Source: Nansenia antarctica (Eukaryota > Chordata > Actinopteri > Argentiniformes > Microstomatidae). Taken from it: a stretch of DNA of 64,000 nucleotides. Of the stretch, positions 24,304-50,498 are shown piece after piece (the first letter of the stretch is position 1; the number at the start of each line of letters is the position of its first letter). The stretch is taken from positions 55,575,478 to 55,639,477 of the forward strand of contig OZ022342.1 of NCBI GenBank assembly GCA_963989245.1. The letters are read 5' to 3'. The notes beneath the pieces are model-generated. The model had not been told where the DNA came from, ran no database searches, and was given only the letters and a program-made list of their open reading frames with translations. Both the position numbers and the translations under genes were made by a program.

Positions 24304-25469
24304 TTTGTGTGTTAACGAAAGTTTAAAATAGATCAGACGGTTAATGACTAGGCTTCGGTGTGTTTTTGGTATAGCCTATAAATATATATATTTTTTTTTT
24401 TTTTTTTTACATGTAGGCCTAAAGTGTCCCGAAACCTTTTTTCAGTTTTACATAATCCTTAATGAATTTGTATAAAACAAGTGCACAATATTATCTACGC
24501 ACTAAAACAGCATTAGGCAGCAATAAAACTAACTGTAATGTACGGCAGGATAAATGGGCCTGTGGGCAAATCTCAAAGAATATTCTTTTCAAAAAAGCAA
24601 ACCATTGACGAGAACGACGCGTAATTTTGGATATACAAAAGGAATACCCAATTGCCTACCAAAAAAAACGTGTTAGTCTACATTACGACTCCCATTATAC
24701 TCACGAATGTGTAGGCTAAAATGGTTGTTGCGAGTCAGTCGTTTACCCTTCTGCGCAAGAGGCCCATGTCCTCAGTGTTGCCTATACCTTCTCCGCCTGC
24801 GTACAGAAGGGCTCGTCCCTCAAACATCCGTACAGGCGACACACACAAACATCCGTACAGGCGACACACACAAACTAACTAACTGTGTGTGTTTGTTATG
24901 TTGTTGCAATTTGCAGCAGACATGTTTGTTTGACATTTTATAAGGCCCCGTCCAGTCAAAATGGAACATTTCAAGTTGACAATCTATGTTTTAAGTAAGT
25001 ATATCACTATACATCAATGTTGGTCCAAAATCAGCTATTATTAAATATATATTAAGACCCACAGTCAAAATCCACCAGTACGCTGCTACGGAAAAATACG
25101 GCCTCGTGACCTGCAGCATAAGGGTGTGGGCACTGAGAGTGGACGGATCGCATGACGAGAAAATATCAGGCCCGATCGATTGCTGCTGGTATATCTGGCA
25201 TAGCCTTCTTGTATATTAGGCCTATTTGGAGAGGGCAAAGGGAAATGGTACTACATCGGCAATTTAACGTTTTAGTCTTGTGACCTTGTTATTCGACGCG
25301 TATTTTGTCCTTGTCCTATTCGAGCAGTTGTATAATAGCGCTCGAACCCTGCCTTGAAAAACACACCATTACTAGACTCCACTAAAACGAACTCCTTACA
25401 CAATTTTCGGTTTATGCAAAAAGTTATGCATTACGCAATTCGAAAATCGAAACATAGGAAACCTTTATA

Positions 25470-25479
25470 CGCGCGCGCG

Positions 25480-25563
<84 letters not shown>
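25470..25563. repeat. (CA)n microsatellite, about 40 repeats, with (GC)n lead-in
   Basis: GCGCGCGCGC at 25471-25480 leads into an uninterrupted CA run to about 25563. A shorter CT run lies 240 bases downstream. Alternating purine-pyrimidine of this length can adopt Z-DNA. Confidence 0.95.
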
Positions 25564-25565
<2 letters not shown>

Positions 25566-28500
25566 GAGAACAGGTTTCCTGTTTTTCTCCTTTACCTATT
25601 GGATGAATACATTTCTCTCTGACATCTCTTACAATCTTCTGATTGCTGGTGGTCAACACCTCGACATGCAACATGGAACCATTGTCTTGAAGGGGAAACA
25701 TTGAACACGCAGAAAACCTGGAATCCCATTTGAGCATATGAGAGAAATACAGCACTATGTTCAAAATCGTTCCTGACCTTATATGGATGTGAGTGGGTGC
25801 AGCTCTCTCTCACTCTCTCTCTCTCTCTCTCTCTCTCAGACGCATGGCAACCAGCCAGATTCTCAGATGACTGTTGTTTGCCACAGAGCCATTTTAGAGC
25901 TGTCAGCTGCAGCGCTGCAACCAGGCGACGGGACTAAATGCGTCATGCAATGTTTCTCTGCTCTGTCGTTTGCATTCTGCTGCAAACTGCCACTCTGACT
26001 TTTACACACACACATACACACATACACACCACCAGTTTAAGTCAACTTGATCACAATTGATACATTTCTGATGAACAAACGTGTGTGGGAGATTCAGCAC
26101 TTTTTTCAAGTTCTAAACCTCGCCCAGCAGTGGCGCAGCAACATTACCAGCACACAGTGATCTCCTTTGTCTGTGAAGAAGCCATTTTGAAACTAAGAAC
26201 AGCAGAGAAGCCATTAAACGACAGTTACATATCAAAGGTCGTTTTTGGACAAGGGGGAGCAGAGAGATGTCTACAAGATTAATTTTACCCCTAAATGCAT
26301 TTTAATGCTCTCAATTAAGATATCTCTCTTGGATTACATGTTTTAATTAACTGTAAGTGTCTAATGAGTATTTCATTTGAATAACATTATTTAAGAAATT
26401 ACACCATTTTATTCTATATGTCCTAAGGTCAGTTTTGTTACCAAGATTTCAACAGAATTAAAAAGAAAATGAAATCCATCCTTGGTGAACATGTTTCTTA
26501 AAACGAGCCCAATCAATGTTCACATTGCTGTTGTTTACAATTAATGCATTGAGGCAGCTCAAAATCCATTACCTTTGAAATGATAGGATTTCCATTGAAG
26601 TATTACATGTCGTGTAGGCTCACGTTTGATATCTTGAAATTCACGAGGTTTTGGAATTTGACTGCAATCCTGTCTTCAGGAAGAGAGAGGAGAGCTGGTT
26701 TGCATACAGCTCACACTGATGCTGCCTGAAGATTTTTTTTTTCCAGCATTTGTTATATAGCCTACGTTGGTCAAAAAGCTTTAAACACTAGAAGTCTTTC
26801 AAGAGAAGTAGTTTTTGGCTAATTGTTTTCTTCCTTTTTAGGAGTTGCATCCCCACCCCTACTAAAAGTCACTATTTAAAGGATCCGAAGATGGGAATGA
26901 AAACGTCCCCCTTTCTTCTGCATTTAGGCCTGATGAATGTATTTCATCAAAATATTAAGGTAAATATTTTGACCAGATTTTTTTTTTTTTCCATCTGCTT
27001 CCTGTTGGACGCAGTATTTCATGAGCCTTCAAGGACACTTTCAAATAACTGCTATTATTCTACACAAATAATATTTTTAAAATGCCCTTGAAGCAAGGTC
27101 AGGCAAATTTCACCCTCACATTTGGTTCTGACTTTTGTCAAACTGAATATCTGCTCCTCAACATGATTTATTTCACAGTACTTTAAGTTATATTTGGCAC
27201 ATTTTGTGAGAATGAGAATACTTACTGACTTTCAGGGCATTAAACGTCCCTGTTGTGTAACTACATGGTGTATCAAATGTGATAGATGATGAGAGGCAAC
27301 CATTCTGTAATGTAGAAAACGTATCAAAGGGGTTTAGTCAAGAACCAACAGCCAATTTCCAGTCAACATGATTCAGCATTTTTGAAAAAGGCCATTTGCT
27401 TTCTCTCCATGGCCTGCTTTATTTGCTGACATTTGAGGAGCAATTATACTCAGCCTCTAATGGATCATGTTAAAACAGCATGCAGATGAATGTATTGAAG
27501 AGAGAAGTTGGTTGATTTACTAATCACAATTTCTACATGATAAATGTTATGATTGTAGTCAATGCACTAACATAACATTTATACTTTAATAACAGTAACT
27601 GCACATTTCCTACATCTTTTAGTTACATTAAAGTTAATAAAATGTTAACTTACTCATAGCTATACTCATACATGGCCATTTACAGTGCAATGTCAACAAT
27701 ATGCCATCACACAATTTAATTGTACTTTTACTGTGCTTTTCTCTTAACAACTTCCATCTACAAGCTGTTTATTCACTGCACTTCTTTTTAACTTTAGAAA
27801 CAAAAAAGCTATTATATGGGTGTGCCATGACCTAGTTAGGACAAAGATGGATTCCAGGCAGAGGAGAAAAAGGTTCAAAATGTCAAAGGGATAACATCCA
27901 GTAGGCTATTATATCTTCCTTCTTCTCAATCCTGTAAATGAGGAATCATTGTAATATATCATAGTCCATAAAGAGATGAGGAAATCAAGTATAAGATCCC
28001 TTTTGGAACAAAGGAAACCCATATTGGCCATTGAGTCCCATTTCAGGAAAATGGCTGCTGAGAGCGCTCAACCCCCTCTCTCTGCTCTCTGTTGAAGGAT
28101 TCCTCAGCTGTGCCTCTAATAGCTGAAGCTAAAATGGTGCTTCGATCTGATTGGCCGACAGAACTGCTACTGTTAACCAGCCAATTGCCCAAGCACTGCA
28201 AAATATCAAGCAAGGTTTGCAATAGATGTCACATCTCTGCCAATATACAAAAGAGCAATAAGACAAGTAAACGAGTTAATTATACAATACGTGTGGCTAT
28301 TCAGATGAATGGAAACTCTAAACTCTCCCCATATTTGGCATTTGGTTATTTCTAAGATTATCCGTGGAGAGCATTATTGTGTTGCAGTTTTATATGTAAT
28401 ACATCGGTATAAGTAAAGTAAGTTATTTTATCACTTTGGTTTGTAGGATACAGAAGTTGTATCTAAGCTTAAGGACAATGTTTTCCCTGAGATATTGATG

Positions 28501-29030
28501 GCCGAAATTGAGCCTTTAGTACAGCTCTAGGTTCAGGTTTTAATATGTCAATACGAACCGTACCTATGAGGAATGACAATAAAACCGATCTCAGACCTGC
28601 GCTTAAGAGATTCATCGACAACCTTACCTCCTATGTCCATCTTGTTTCCCGTTTGTGTAAATATAACCGGTAGATTCAGCACTTATTGTATATCCCACAT
28701 TTGAGCTAAAAAGCCACCAGACAACCACTTTTCTGTTTGGTATGTAAATATAATGAATATTTTATTTATTTATGCATCGCTCTGATAATTAAAATGTACG
28801 CAGAATGTAGACACATGAAAAGAACCTCGTATCGAAAGTGCGAATTCTATGAGGGGTAGCGCTCAATAGTGGTGTATTGTGGGAGAGACAGAAACCCCAG
28901 ACTGGAGGCACACAATATGTGTTGGCTCGCAAAAAGGAGGCAGTAACATTTAAATCATGTAATGTAATCAGTGAGAGGTAAACGATCTCGCCGTTTGATT
29001 ATTAAAAAAACAGTCGATCGCGGACAAATC

Positions 29031-41662
<12,632 letters not shown>

Positions 41663-41759
41663 TGTTAATTAACACCTGGCCAAGGAGAGAAACTTATAGA
41701 AACTACAAGCACTGTCCCCAACCATTGTCCCCAACCCAACCCCCCCCCCCCCATTCCCT

Positions 41760-41802
<43 letters not shown>

Positions 41803-42169
41803 GACTCCATGCCAAAAACGCAAGGACAAAAGGGGAAGGAATGGAAGAACCAGAGGTTGAAAACCCTTACCATCACACACCTGGATAGGGTGCAGCTAAC
41901 ATGTCTGGGACAGTTTTATACATACACATATTTACTCAAAGATTGTTTACGATTTCAGGTGCTCTAATCAGACAGAAACATGGGGTTTTCTACTACTTTG
42001 CCAGTTAACTAGACTAAACGCTGTACCAACTGGCTTCCTGGTCCAGCACTCTTAACTTTCCCTCGTCCAGTGAAGTTGATCAGCATGGTCTAGTATTGGT
42101 TTGTACAGTTTTACCCGTTCTCACTTTTCTCATAAGCTTTACGGAGACCACATGTGGTACGTAACCCCT

Positions 42170-42230
<61 letters not shown>

Positions 42231-44287
42231 TTCTAGCTGCTCATTGATACTGTTGACACGCACAATAAAACACTGGTCTCTGTGGGAGGGACATGGCCAC
42301 CCCCACAGGAGACTACACTATTCTAACCATGTGGTGGTCATAGTGGCACAGACAGGAAGTAGGGTAGGGGTCCTGAGGATTACGCTTGCTACCTATTGAA
42401 TAACCTATGGGGATGCCTTCACTTCCTTAACCCCCATTTTATATACCATGGTTGTCATTGTAAATTCAGAAAAATAATATAATTTAGGCTACAGAATGTG
42501 TGGAGTTCAGATCAAGCCACACCTGCTCATACCAGCAAAACATATTATGCTGCTGTCTGTTACTTTATGCAAAATCAAGGTATATGTCTTCAGAGATTTA
42601 ACAAATGGTATTAAGGATATTCCAGTATTTTTTCCATCCTTTTTTATTCTTGTTAAGAGAATGTCTTGTTTCTCCAAAGACACTATTGTTCATGTGTGTA
42701 TGTGTGTGTATGTTTGTGTTGGGGAGAGAGTGTATGTGAGTGAGAATGAGTATGAGTGTGCTGCCCCCTTTTGGCCATACTGTAGAAAGAAATGCAATGT
42801 TGAAAACAAAATGCAAGCTGGGTACCATAGTTGTATAATCCGAAAAAAGTTATTCTATAACACAATCTTTACACCCTATTGTAATGTACTATTATAACAA
42901 GCAACCGTAGGCACATAATTCCTTCCATTACCAACAATCTCAGCTACAATCACTGCACAATGAGACTGCAGATGAGGTTTTTGCAGACTATTGAAATGCT
43001 TCATGCCCTCTTTTCTCTCATGACATGCACCCATGTTAGGCTGCTTGCTGAGGCTATTAGATAAGACGGTATAAATTGAAGCAGAATCGTAAGTGCCATA
43101 AATGTAAGCCTCAAGAGGTACGTGACTACATGGCAAAAGTGTTCCTGAAAGCTGCCGCTTCCAACTCTGCCAGCGCTTACGCACTATTATGAAATGCTGT
43201 CTATTTTCACCAGTGTGAATGTGTTTGTATTGTGTTCAATGAATGTGTGTCATGTCATGTACGTGATATTGTTTTTACTTCACCTGTTATGTGTTGGTGG
43301 TGATTGGTTCAGGTGTATTCACCCCCATAGTGCTGCTTCAGCTGTAACATGGTAGGGCTGTTCTACAGTCTGCTCAGTATTCTCCTCACTGTACACAAGT
43401 CTTTCTAAAGTAACCCTCGCTTCATCACCACCACCACACTGAGACCCCCCCAACCCCCAGTCCTCTGTTTGTGTATTCAGTTCTCACATGACTGTCGTCT
43501 ATTCAGTCTGTCAATATCAAGAATTGTTGCTGTTTGTGAATGCACGAGAGGCTTGCACTTCTGCCTACGCTCTCCTAGCCAATCACAACTCTGAAGACCA
43601 AGTCATTCATTGCTTCTCATTCAGTTGGATAGCTAGCTTACAGAGAAGTTTTTTTTTTACGACCGTGATGTTTATATTGTACAGGATCACTTGTATAGAA
43701 GACCTGAAGCTTTTTTTTTTTTTTTTTATCTTCACAGGGAGAATACTTAAAATGATGCATCTTTCCTTTTTTCAAACAAAAAAAAAAGACTGAGTATTTA
43801 AAAAGATATTTTCAGGGAACAGTAAAAAAAGGAATCGTCTGTAAAATGAAAAACAAGGGTTGAATTGTTTATTTAAGCAAAGGTGCATCTTGTACAGAAA
43901 AAAAGATCTCCACTTCCCTTTGAAAGATTGTTTCTTGTAGAAACGTCTTCATCGTTCTGCCCATTTCCTTTGTAATCTTAAAATGTGTAAATAGTTTAAC
44001 TGTGAATATATATATATTTTTGTTCCTGGGGATTTGCTACAGAAGTACAGCTCGGAGAGATCTATGTGACAGACGGAGTAAACACAGAGCTGGTGGCAGT
44101 ATTTTCAGCTTGTGTCAAGCTTTATTTTTTATTTTCTCTTGTAAATTCTATGAAAATCTGTTTGCAGTGTGGAGAAAGGATAAAAGCATTAAGGTGCAGA
44201 ATTGCCATGGGAATTGGGTGGAGTCATCAGCCTGTTTCTCATGTCTATTTATTACACAACAAATGTATGAAAAAGAAAATAATTGAG

Positions 44288-44293
44288 AATAAA
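44288..44293 (+). terminator. Probable poly(A) signal of setd1b
   Basis: AATAAA followed by a T-rich stretch, about 2.6 kb after the stop codon. It is the best candidate end of the long 3'UTR before the convergent neighbour. Confidence 0.5.
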
Positions 44294-45469
44294 GGCATTT
44301 TTTTCAAATGATTTAATATGTTTATTATTTGATGAGTTGTTTCTCTGTTCAGAAGGAGCAATTACATGATCATTTTACATTCACATTACTTCCCCAGTAT
44401 GCACAGACACATACTGGTACAAAGCATTTGTTTCATTGACATTTTTGGCATTTAGCAGACACCTGCATGTTGAAACCATCAGTGAGATGTGTGAATAAAC
44501 CAACATGCATCAACAAAGCCCTTCTGTCAGTATGTGTTAGCTAGAGTGTCAGAGTGTCAATGCTGGGGGTTGTTGTAGTCACTCAACTGTCACTTGACCA
44601 ATCACATTACTGTACATCACACAATATGGTTTTAACATGGACCAAATAAAAATGGAAGACATACTAACCTGTGTACTTCATGACCTTTGACCTTATTTAA
44701 AAGTCATCCCCCACCTCATACACACATTCCTGCCTAGCATCCAGAGAGTGACCTCATCCTTACCCAGCCAATTCCTGATAACCCACACACTCCACCATCC
44801 GGAGAGGGACAGACAGAGTGGCCTCTGTGTGTGTACCCTATGCCACCCCGTGCCCGTGTCAGTGACAGGAGGAGAATGGTGTGACCAGAAGTAGAGGGGG
44901 GTACGGGGGGCGGACAGAGAGGGGGGGAGAGAGGGGGGGTGGGGTGCATACCATACTGTTTTTGGACTTAGTGAACTATCTACTGTACCCACAATATCCT
45001 TACTGGTTTTACCCACTTAACCATGTCACTGTTACAATCCAAACATCCCTTCCCTGTATGTACATGTCACACTACTCACCTCCTTTCATATAATTCCAGA
45101 ACAGTGGTATGGCGATTTCTCTTGATGACAGACTCAAAAAAGGTCAAATTCACCCAAACTCAGTGGAAAGGGTAAGAGGAACAGCCTCTCCAGGGAAACC
45201 CCTCACCCACTGCAGTTACTCAGTGAATTGCTCAGGGAATACATTATACAGCTGCTATACATTATGGCTTCCAGCAGGAGAATGCACAGTTTACAAATTG
45301 TTTACTTAACAAAATACAGTTGGTCGAGAAGATTGAATGCAATACAACCAGACATACAGTACACATACAGTTCTTAATGATGAATTACAGTTGAGTGTTA
45401 CCAGTATTAGATGTACACAATTGTGTTACAAAATGTTAAATAACAGTAATAATAAACCACAGATCTGAC

Positions 45470-45703
45470 CATGGGCGTAGGTTTGATTGTAAATGTGTGG
45501 GGGGAACAGTAATGCCAGCATGTGGAGGGTGTGGGAGTATGGTGGCCCTCTTACAGGTAAATGTAGCCTTCAGTAAGCACATTGTGTGCACTTCATACAG
45601 CATAGTTTCAACAGTTTTCCAGTTAAATACTTAGTGAAATAATTATTGCGAAAAACTTGGGGAAAATGGCCATTTTCATTGCTTAATGAAACCTACGCCC
45701 CTG
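45470..45703. mobile_element. Short hAT MITE with intact target duplication
   Basis: Terminal repeats CATGGGCGTAGGTTT and (complement of the right end) CAGGGGCGTAGGTTT bound 234 bases. They are flanked by the perfect 8-base duplication GATCTGAC at 45462-45469 and 45704-45711. The 8-base duplication and CAGGG-type end place it in hAT. It lies downstream of the ca15-like stop codon. Confidence 0.88.
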
Positions 45704-45949
45704 GATCTGACTGAATGCAATGACACAGTCATATTTGTTGAGAACATACAGTAGTAAATTACATAAACAGAACACTTATTCTTCACAGTACTTAATGTAA
45801 CATCTGTATACATGTTTCTATAGTTTGTACAGTTTGTTGGCCTTATCATACACTGTGCTTTAGGCTCTATTGAGAATAGGCAGAGCACAGAGCTAGTATC
45901 CACAAAGTAGCCAATAGCTAGAGCCAATAGAATAGCCCTAAACAGAGAG

Positions 45950-47766
45950 CTAGAGTCCATAGACAAGGCCAACAGTTAGAGTTAGTTGAAGCACCAGTAT
46001 TGAGAGTGATGATGGGCTATAGAGATGAGTGGCTGTTGCTGTCAGCAGCTTGGCATCTTTGGATGCGTAGACACTGCGACTGAAGGTTGGATGGATGTGT
46101 CGGTAGTTGTTATGGAGATGCGTTAACAGTTCTGCTTCTTGCTCCGTGGAGTAAATCCCGGAGGAGAACTGCTCCAGCTGGGGATGAAGGCACAGACGGG
46201 TAATCCGATTATTGTACAATAAAGGCATAGGGATTAACAGATGGCTATCCATAAATCTGTTCAAACCATCACCTTTTCAGATTGAACTGTTTTCACTCAT
46301 CAAAATGTTGATGAATGAACCCATCTAGGATCTTTATGTTGTTTTTAATCATTAGAGAGAATCCTCCAACAGGTATTTCCCAGCACACGCTATGGATAAT
46401 TCCATGGTGACAGCATTTTAATTTGCCTTAGAACAAAATAGCATAAACACACTTGAGGTGTAAGTATAATAGTGTTTTTCTTGAGAGTAGTGCATGCTTA
46501 CCTGGGACCATGAGATGTGGATGGGAACTTCATACACTGTCCATAGAACTGCCTGAGAGCAAGGAGGAGTGGTGAGGCTGCCATGGTAACGGTAATACTG
46601 AGACAGGTTGCTCTCTGGCAACAGACCCATCAATGGGAAGGGCTTGACTGAAGCACTTTGACCTGCAGGGGACAACAGGTGACCTTATAACTAGACAATA
46701 CTGAATAATATTCACATTTAATTTAACATTGATGCATGATTAACTGTTAACCGTAACACATAAGATTAACATACATTTCTGAAAACATGTTGCTGCCTAC
46801 AGTAGAAATAAACATAATAATAGAAATAGGTTTCTACATACCTTTATAGGCAACAGAGGAAAGTAGACGGGATATGCGTCCAAAGTTAATATTGTCAGCA
46901 TAAACAACCTGCAAGAACATAAGGACATGATAATCAATGAACAATGTGCTCAAACACTGTCTTAAATTGTAGGCCTATGATTCACCATTTACTTACGTCA
47001 ATAAAGAATCCAAGAACTGCAAGCCCAGTTGGGTCATCCAAGGCAGCTGTCAAATTGGGATGTATCTCCTTCATGTTGACTATGTGCATCTGCAAAAGAA
47101 AATACAACCACATCTATCCACCTTCAGCAATACACTTAATATGCACACTGCCAATTGTAACAGCATTCAAGATCTGCATCCTGGTTTAAAGTTTAAGGAC
47201 ATTTCAGAGTAGCACTGACTGAACAGTATGTAAAGATTCTCATTGCCCATACCTCCATAGGGTACCTGTGCCTGTCCACTGTATGCTCCGAGCCATTAGT
47301 GTAAAGACTTCCCCAGTGAAAATGGAGCTGGATAGTTTGGTACGTCCCTGGGAGACCTTCACCACTCACCGACATCCCACTCCCAACGTCCAGAACAACT
47401 GCACACAAACACACAGACTACTCACAGAATCCGACTTCAGAAAGTATGGGACACATCCCACTCTACATTTTTAACTCAGTTGTGCGTCAGTGCTCAAAGC
47501 CTCAAACTACCAACAGACATCATTATCGGACGAACCTAGATCAACACAACTTTACAAAACACATACTGTGTAACTACTCACTAGAGTGACCATTGTTTGT
47601 AAGTTTCCAAAGTCCTGTTTGGACGGTATCGAAACCCTCCAGACGTAATGCCTCCAATGAGTCGTTTCTGATCATCTGATGATCTAAGTTTATTGGAGAG
47701 TGATGCTCCTCAAGTAATGGGTGGCAGGATGGGAAAGTGTCTCCCCATGCATATGGATCTGTAGAT

Positions 47767-47810
<44 letters not shown>

Positions 47811-48183
47811 CAAAGTTAAGTTAAGTTAACTTTTCTTACTTACTAAGATCATGTTCATATTCAAATGTTACATGTATATTTGACAATGGGGCAGTTTTTA
47901 AAAGTGAATGGTCTCTGATTTGATCAATTGAACAAACAAAGCAGCTTACCACAATGACCCTCATCATAACAGAAGTCCTCTGAAAGGGAAACAAATAAAA
48001 GGAAGAAGAGAAGGCATTACCATCAAAGTCATCTAAGCTTTTAGAAAATAACTTACACACATACTGTGTAGCACACGCAGGAATAGCAATAACAGTTTAA
48101 AAGGTATTAGAAAAAGCTTATGACTCACCTGTGTATGAAGAGGTAATACATAGCATCAGGAGACATACAGTTGCAAAAACCAT
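45950..48183 (-). CDS. ca15: GPI-anchored secretory carbonic anhydrase, CA15/CA4 class
   Basis: Eight minus-strand exons (48129-48183, 47950-47979, 47582-47758, 47253-47398, 46997-47089, 46842-46908, 46502-46662, 45950-46177) give 318 residues with all phases matching. A signal peptide (MVFATVCLLMLCITSS) leads into the catalytic fold. Zinc ligands are H113 and H115 in LHFHWGS and H138 in MEMHIV. The proton-shuttle histidine is H86 (NNGHS), and T220 in SLTTPPC matches the CA2 T199 gatekeeper. Extra cysteines near the N-terminus and C224 are typical of extracellular forms. The hydrophobic end SILVLQLTLTVGLVYGL predicts GPI attachment. It hydrates CO2 at the cell surface, in fish mainly in gill and kidney by family analogy. 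CA4 was considered; position beside dgcr2, where mouse Car15 and the human CA15 pseudogenes lie, favours CA15. The active site looks intact. Confidence 0.88.
47769..47807. repeat. (CA)n microsatellite at a ca15-like splice acceptor
   Basis: About 19 CA repeats end roughly 10 bases upstream, on the minus strand, of the acceptor for exon 47582-47758. On that strand the run reads (TG)n and takes the place of the usual pyrimidine tract. Confidence 0.9.
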
Positions 48184-48519
48184 CTTCCTTTGATAATGTA
48201 CACAGTCCCACATAGGCTATGTCTAATTGAGTGTTAATACTGAGGCAGGCCAATCTGTGTTTAGAGTGCTAGTGCTCAGCTTAAATAGGACTGGAAAGTG
48301 AATACTGAGAGCTTTTTTTCCTCTGTCCGTCAGTGGAGTGTGTCATTGTTGCCAGTGGTCTTTACTGATGAATGAAGCATGAGAGGAGAGCTTGCCACCT
48401 CGACTGAGCACAACTGCCTGGCATCAGGCATGGGGAGGTCTTATCTACAGATACTCTATTTAGGAAAAGAAATGGGTGAATTGGTGCCCATGAATACCAT
48501 TGTGCCCTATGGTTCGGTG

Positions 48520-48625
48520 TTATATTGCTTGTATTGTATTTTTTGTTTATATTGTTTGCATTCTTCTTGAGACAATCGTCCTTGTGAAAAGCGCTATACA
48601 AATAAATGTGCTTGATTGATTGATC
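48520..48625. repeat. LINE/SINE 3' tail-like repeat
   Basis: AAAGCGCTATACAAATAAAT followed by a TTGATTGATTGAT run is the typical 3' tail shared by teleost LINEs and their SINEs. Only this tail is recognisable, so it is probably a 5'-truncated insertion. Confidence 0.5.
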
Positions 48626-50372
48626 TCACTGCACATTCAACATAATGGTAAAGATATAAATAACAACATCCACACATTTCAACCAATTAGTTATAACTGT
48701 ACTACCGTAATCTAAACTATAAACTAATCGGTCTAATCAACTTAGAACCCTCAAAAACAGTGAGCAACGTTACTGAAAAGAGATGTATACAGCACATACA
48801 GCATACTTGTATAAATATAGTATACTATATTTTTCTATATGGTATGATATATGGTTCTGTCAAGTAGAACATGGGATCATGACATCTTATAATTTGATCT
48901 AATCTCCCTATCTAACCTTCTGAATGTTTCACTCTCCTATACACCTGCATAATAATGGCCACAGGTCTCACTGCGAACAGTCTCAAGCTCACTTGGGAGA
49001 GATTTCCTCTTGCTATAAATAAACCGTTTTAGTCTCTTGATAGCAGGAGGTGAGAGTTATCTTACAACACTCAGGACTCCACTTATTCCCTGTGACGTCA
49101 TCAACACCGATCTCACTTGTCAGGGATTTCCCACAACGCACCATAATCCCCCTGACATTTGGGCCCAGTGGCCAAGGAATGTCTTTGACTTAACAGGAGG
49201 ATTCAGTGAAATGCCAAAACAGATGAAGCATGTATGGCATAGGGCTACTCATGCCCCCCTTCCCCCAAAAAGACACAACAAATCTCCTTCATGATACAAT
49301 TTATTTGGCATTTGATTAGATGTACATCTACCTCAGAAAAATACATAAAAGCCCCCCTGCAAATGAAGCATAAAATTACAATTGAATTCCTATGAAATAA
49401 AACAGAAGACAAGAAAATGTATTGACTGTTGGATCTTACGTTAAAACATTTTAAAAACCCATTGAAAGTATGTCTCTCACATCACCATAGTCTATTAATG
49501 ACAATTAAACTAGTGTAAATGCAGCAGTTGGGGTGAGGGGCAGGGTTTCCAATGCATCTACACACACCTGTAGGCAAGCATCTGTGGCCTAAGCAGATGC
49601 TTAACCAAGATGAACAGAAACTGGTTGTTTAAATTATTACATTAAGTTATTACAGCATGCCCAAAACATGCACTGTAGGTCCAAAAATAAGCTGAAAACA
49701 CACTCAAATCAAAGATAGAGACCAATGCCCAAACACCATCCCCATACACACATGCACACACCAAAGTTTAAGATTTCTTAATTTGTTTAACAATTCATGA
49801 CAGCGTATGATTTCCTTGGATAATCCACAGGGGATTGTCTATGCTGGAACAGAAAACAAAACAATTGGAGACCTACTGAAGAATAATAAAGATGTTATGC
49901 TACGTACATACATACATACAAAAACCCACCCAACACACACAGACACCTCCACACACACAAGGCTGCCATTCTCATGGCACATCTTCAGCCAATTCAGTGC
50001 TGTTGGTGATATGCTGTAGACTAACACCAAAGAGACGTAGGCCTTGCTATATGGGCCCTGGCTATAAGAGTTGGGACACAATAGGCATCCAGAGGCTGGG
50101 TAGCCAGCCTCTGAGGGGCCTTTGTGCTTTCATAGGCCTGGCATTGGTAACCTTTCAGCTCTGTTGGCCTTTCATCTCCACAGGTGAACAAGCACCACTG
50201 AGTGTGACATGATTGTCATCATGGGGTCAGATGTGGTTTCCCAAGTTGTTTTTTTGTTTGTTTTTTTAAACGATGGGACTTTCCGTAGTTGCTTCATTAA
50301 AACTTAATTAAACAGTAAAATGTCTATTACTTTCATCATGACAGACAGAAATGGGCGAGTCAAAGGCATATA

Positions 50373-50498
50373 GGTCCGGTTTCAATAGACAAGGCTTAAA
50401 CCTAGTCCTGGACTAAACCACACTTTCAATGTAAAATATCCACTGAAGATGCTTTATAGTCTAGGATTAGTCTTAAGCCTTGTCTGTGAAACCGGTCC
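50373..50498. mobile_element. Palindromic MITE, copy 2 of the GGTTTCA..TGAAACC family
   Basis: Ends GGTCCGGTTTCAATAGACAA and TTGTCTGTGAAACCGGTCC are complementary. Internal ACCTAGTCCTGGACTAAACC and ATAGTCTAGGATTAGTC pair as well. It is more intact than copy 1 at 24185-24303, with which it shares ends and interior. Confidence 0.75.

Larger units (their letters stand above)
22270..29030. other. Divergent rhof / setd1b intergenic region
   Basis: About 6.8 kb without a supportable gene. It should contain the rhof 5'UTR and promoter near the left end and the setd1b promoter near the right end (about 28.8-29.0 kb). Repeats include a (GT)n near 22693-22722, a poly-G tract near 23818, a palindromic MITE at 24185-24303, the (CA)n at 25470-25563 and a (CT)n at 25803-25838. 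The rest is A-T-rich with no recognisable coding exon. Confidence 0.55.
41663..45949. other. setd1b 3'UTR and convergent gap to ca15-like gene
   Basis: The setd1b 3'UTR probably extends about 2.6 kb to AATAAA at 44288-44293. It carries (CA)n runs at 41761-41799 and about 42174-42228 and T-rich tracts near 43650 and 43715. Beyond it lies about 1.6 kb of convergent intergenic sequence, with a hAT MITE at 45470-45703. No coding exon is supported. Confidence 0.6.

Noticed and set aside
25354..25704. 116-codon frame with a (TH)n run
   Set aside because: It is produced by translation through the (CA)n microsatellite and is not a gene.
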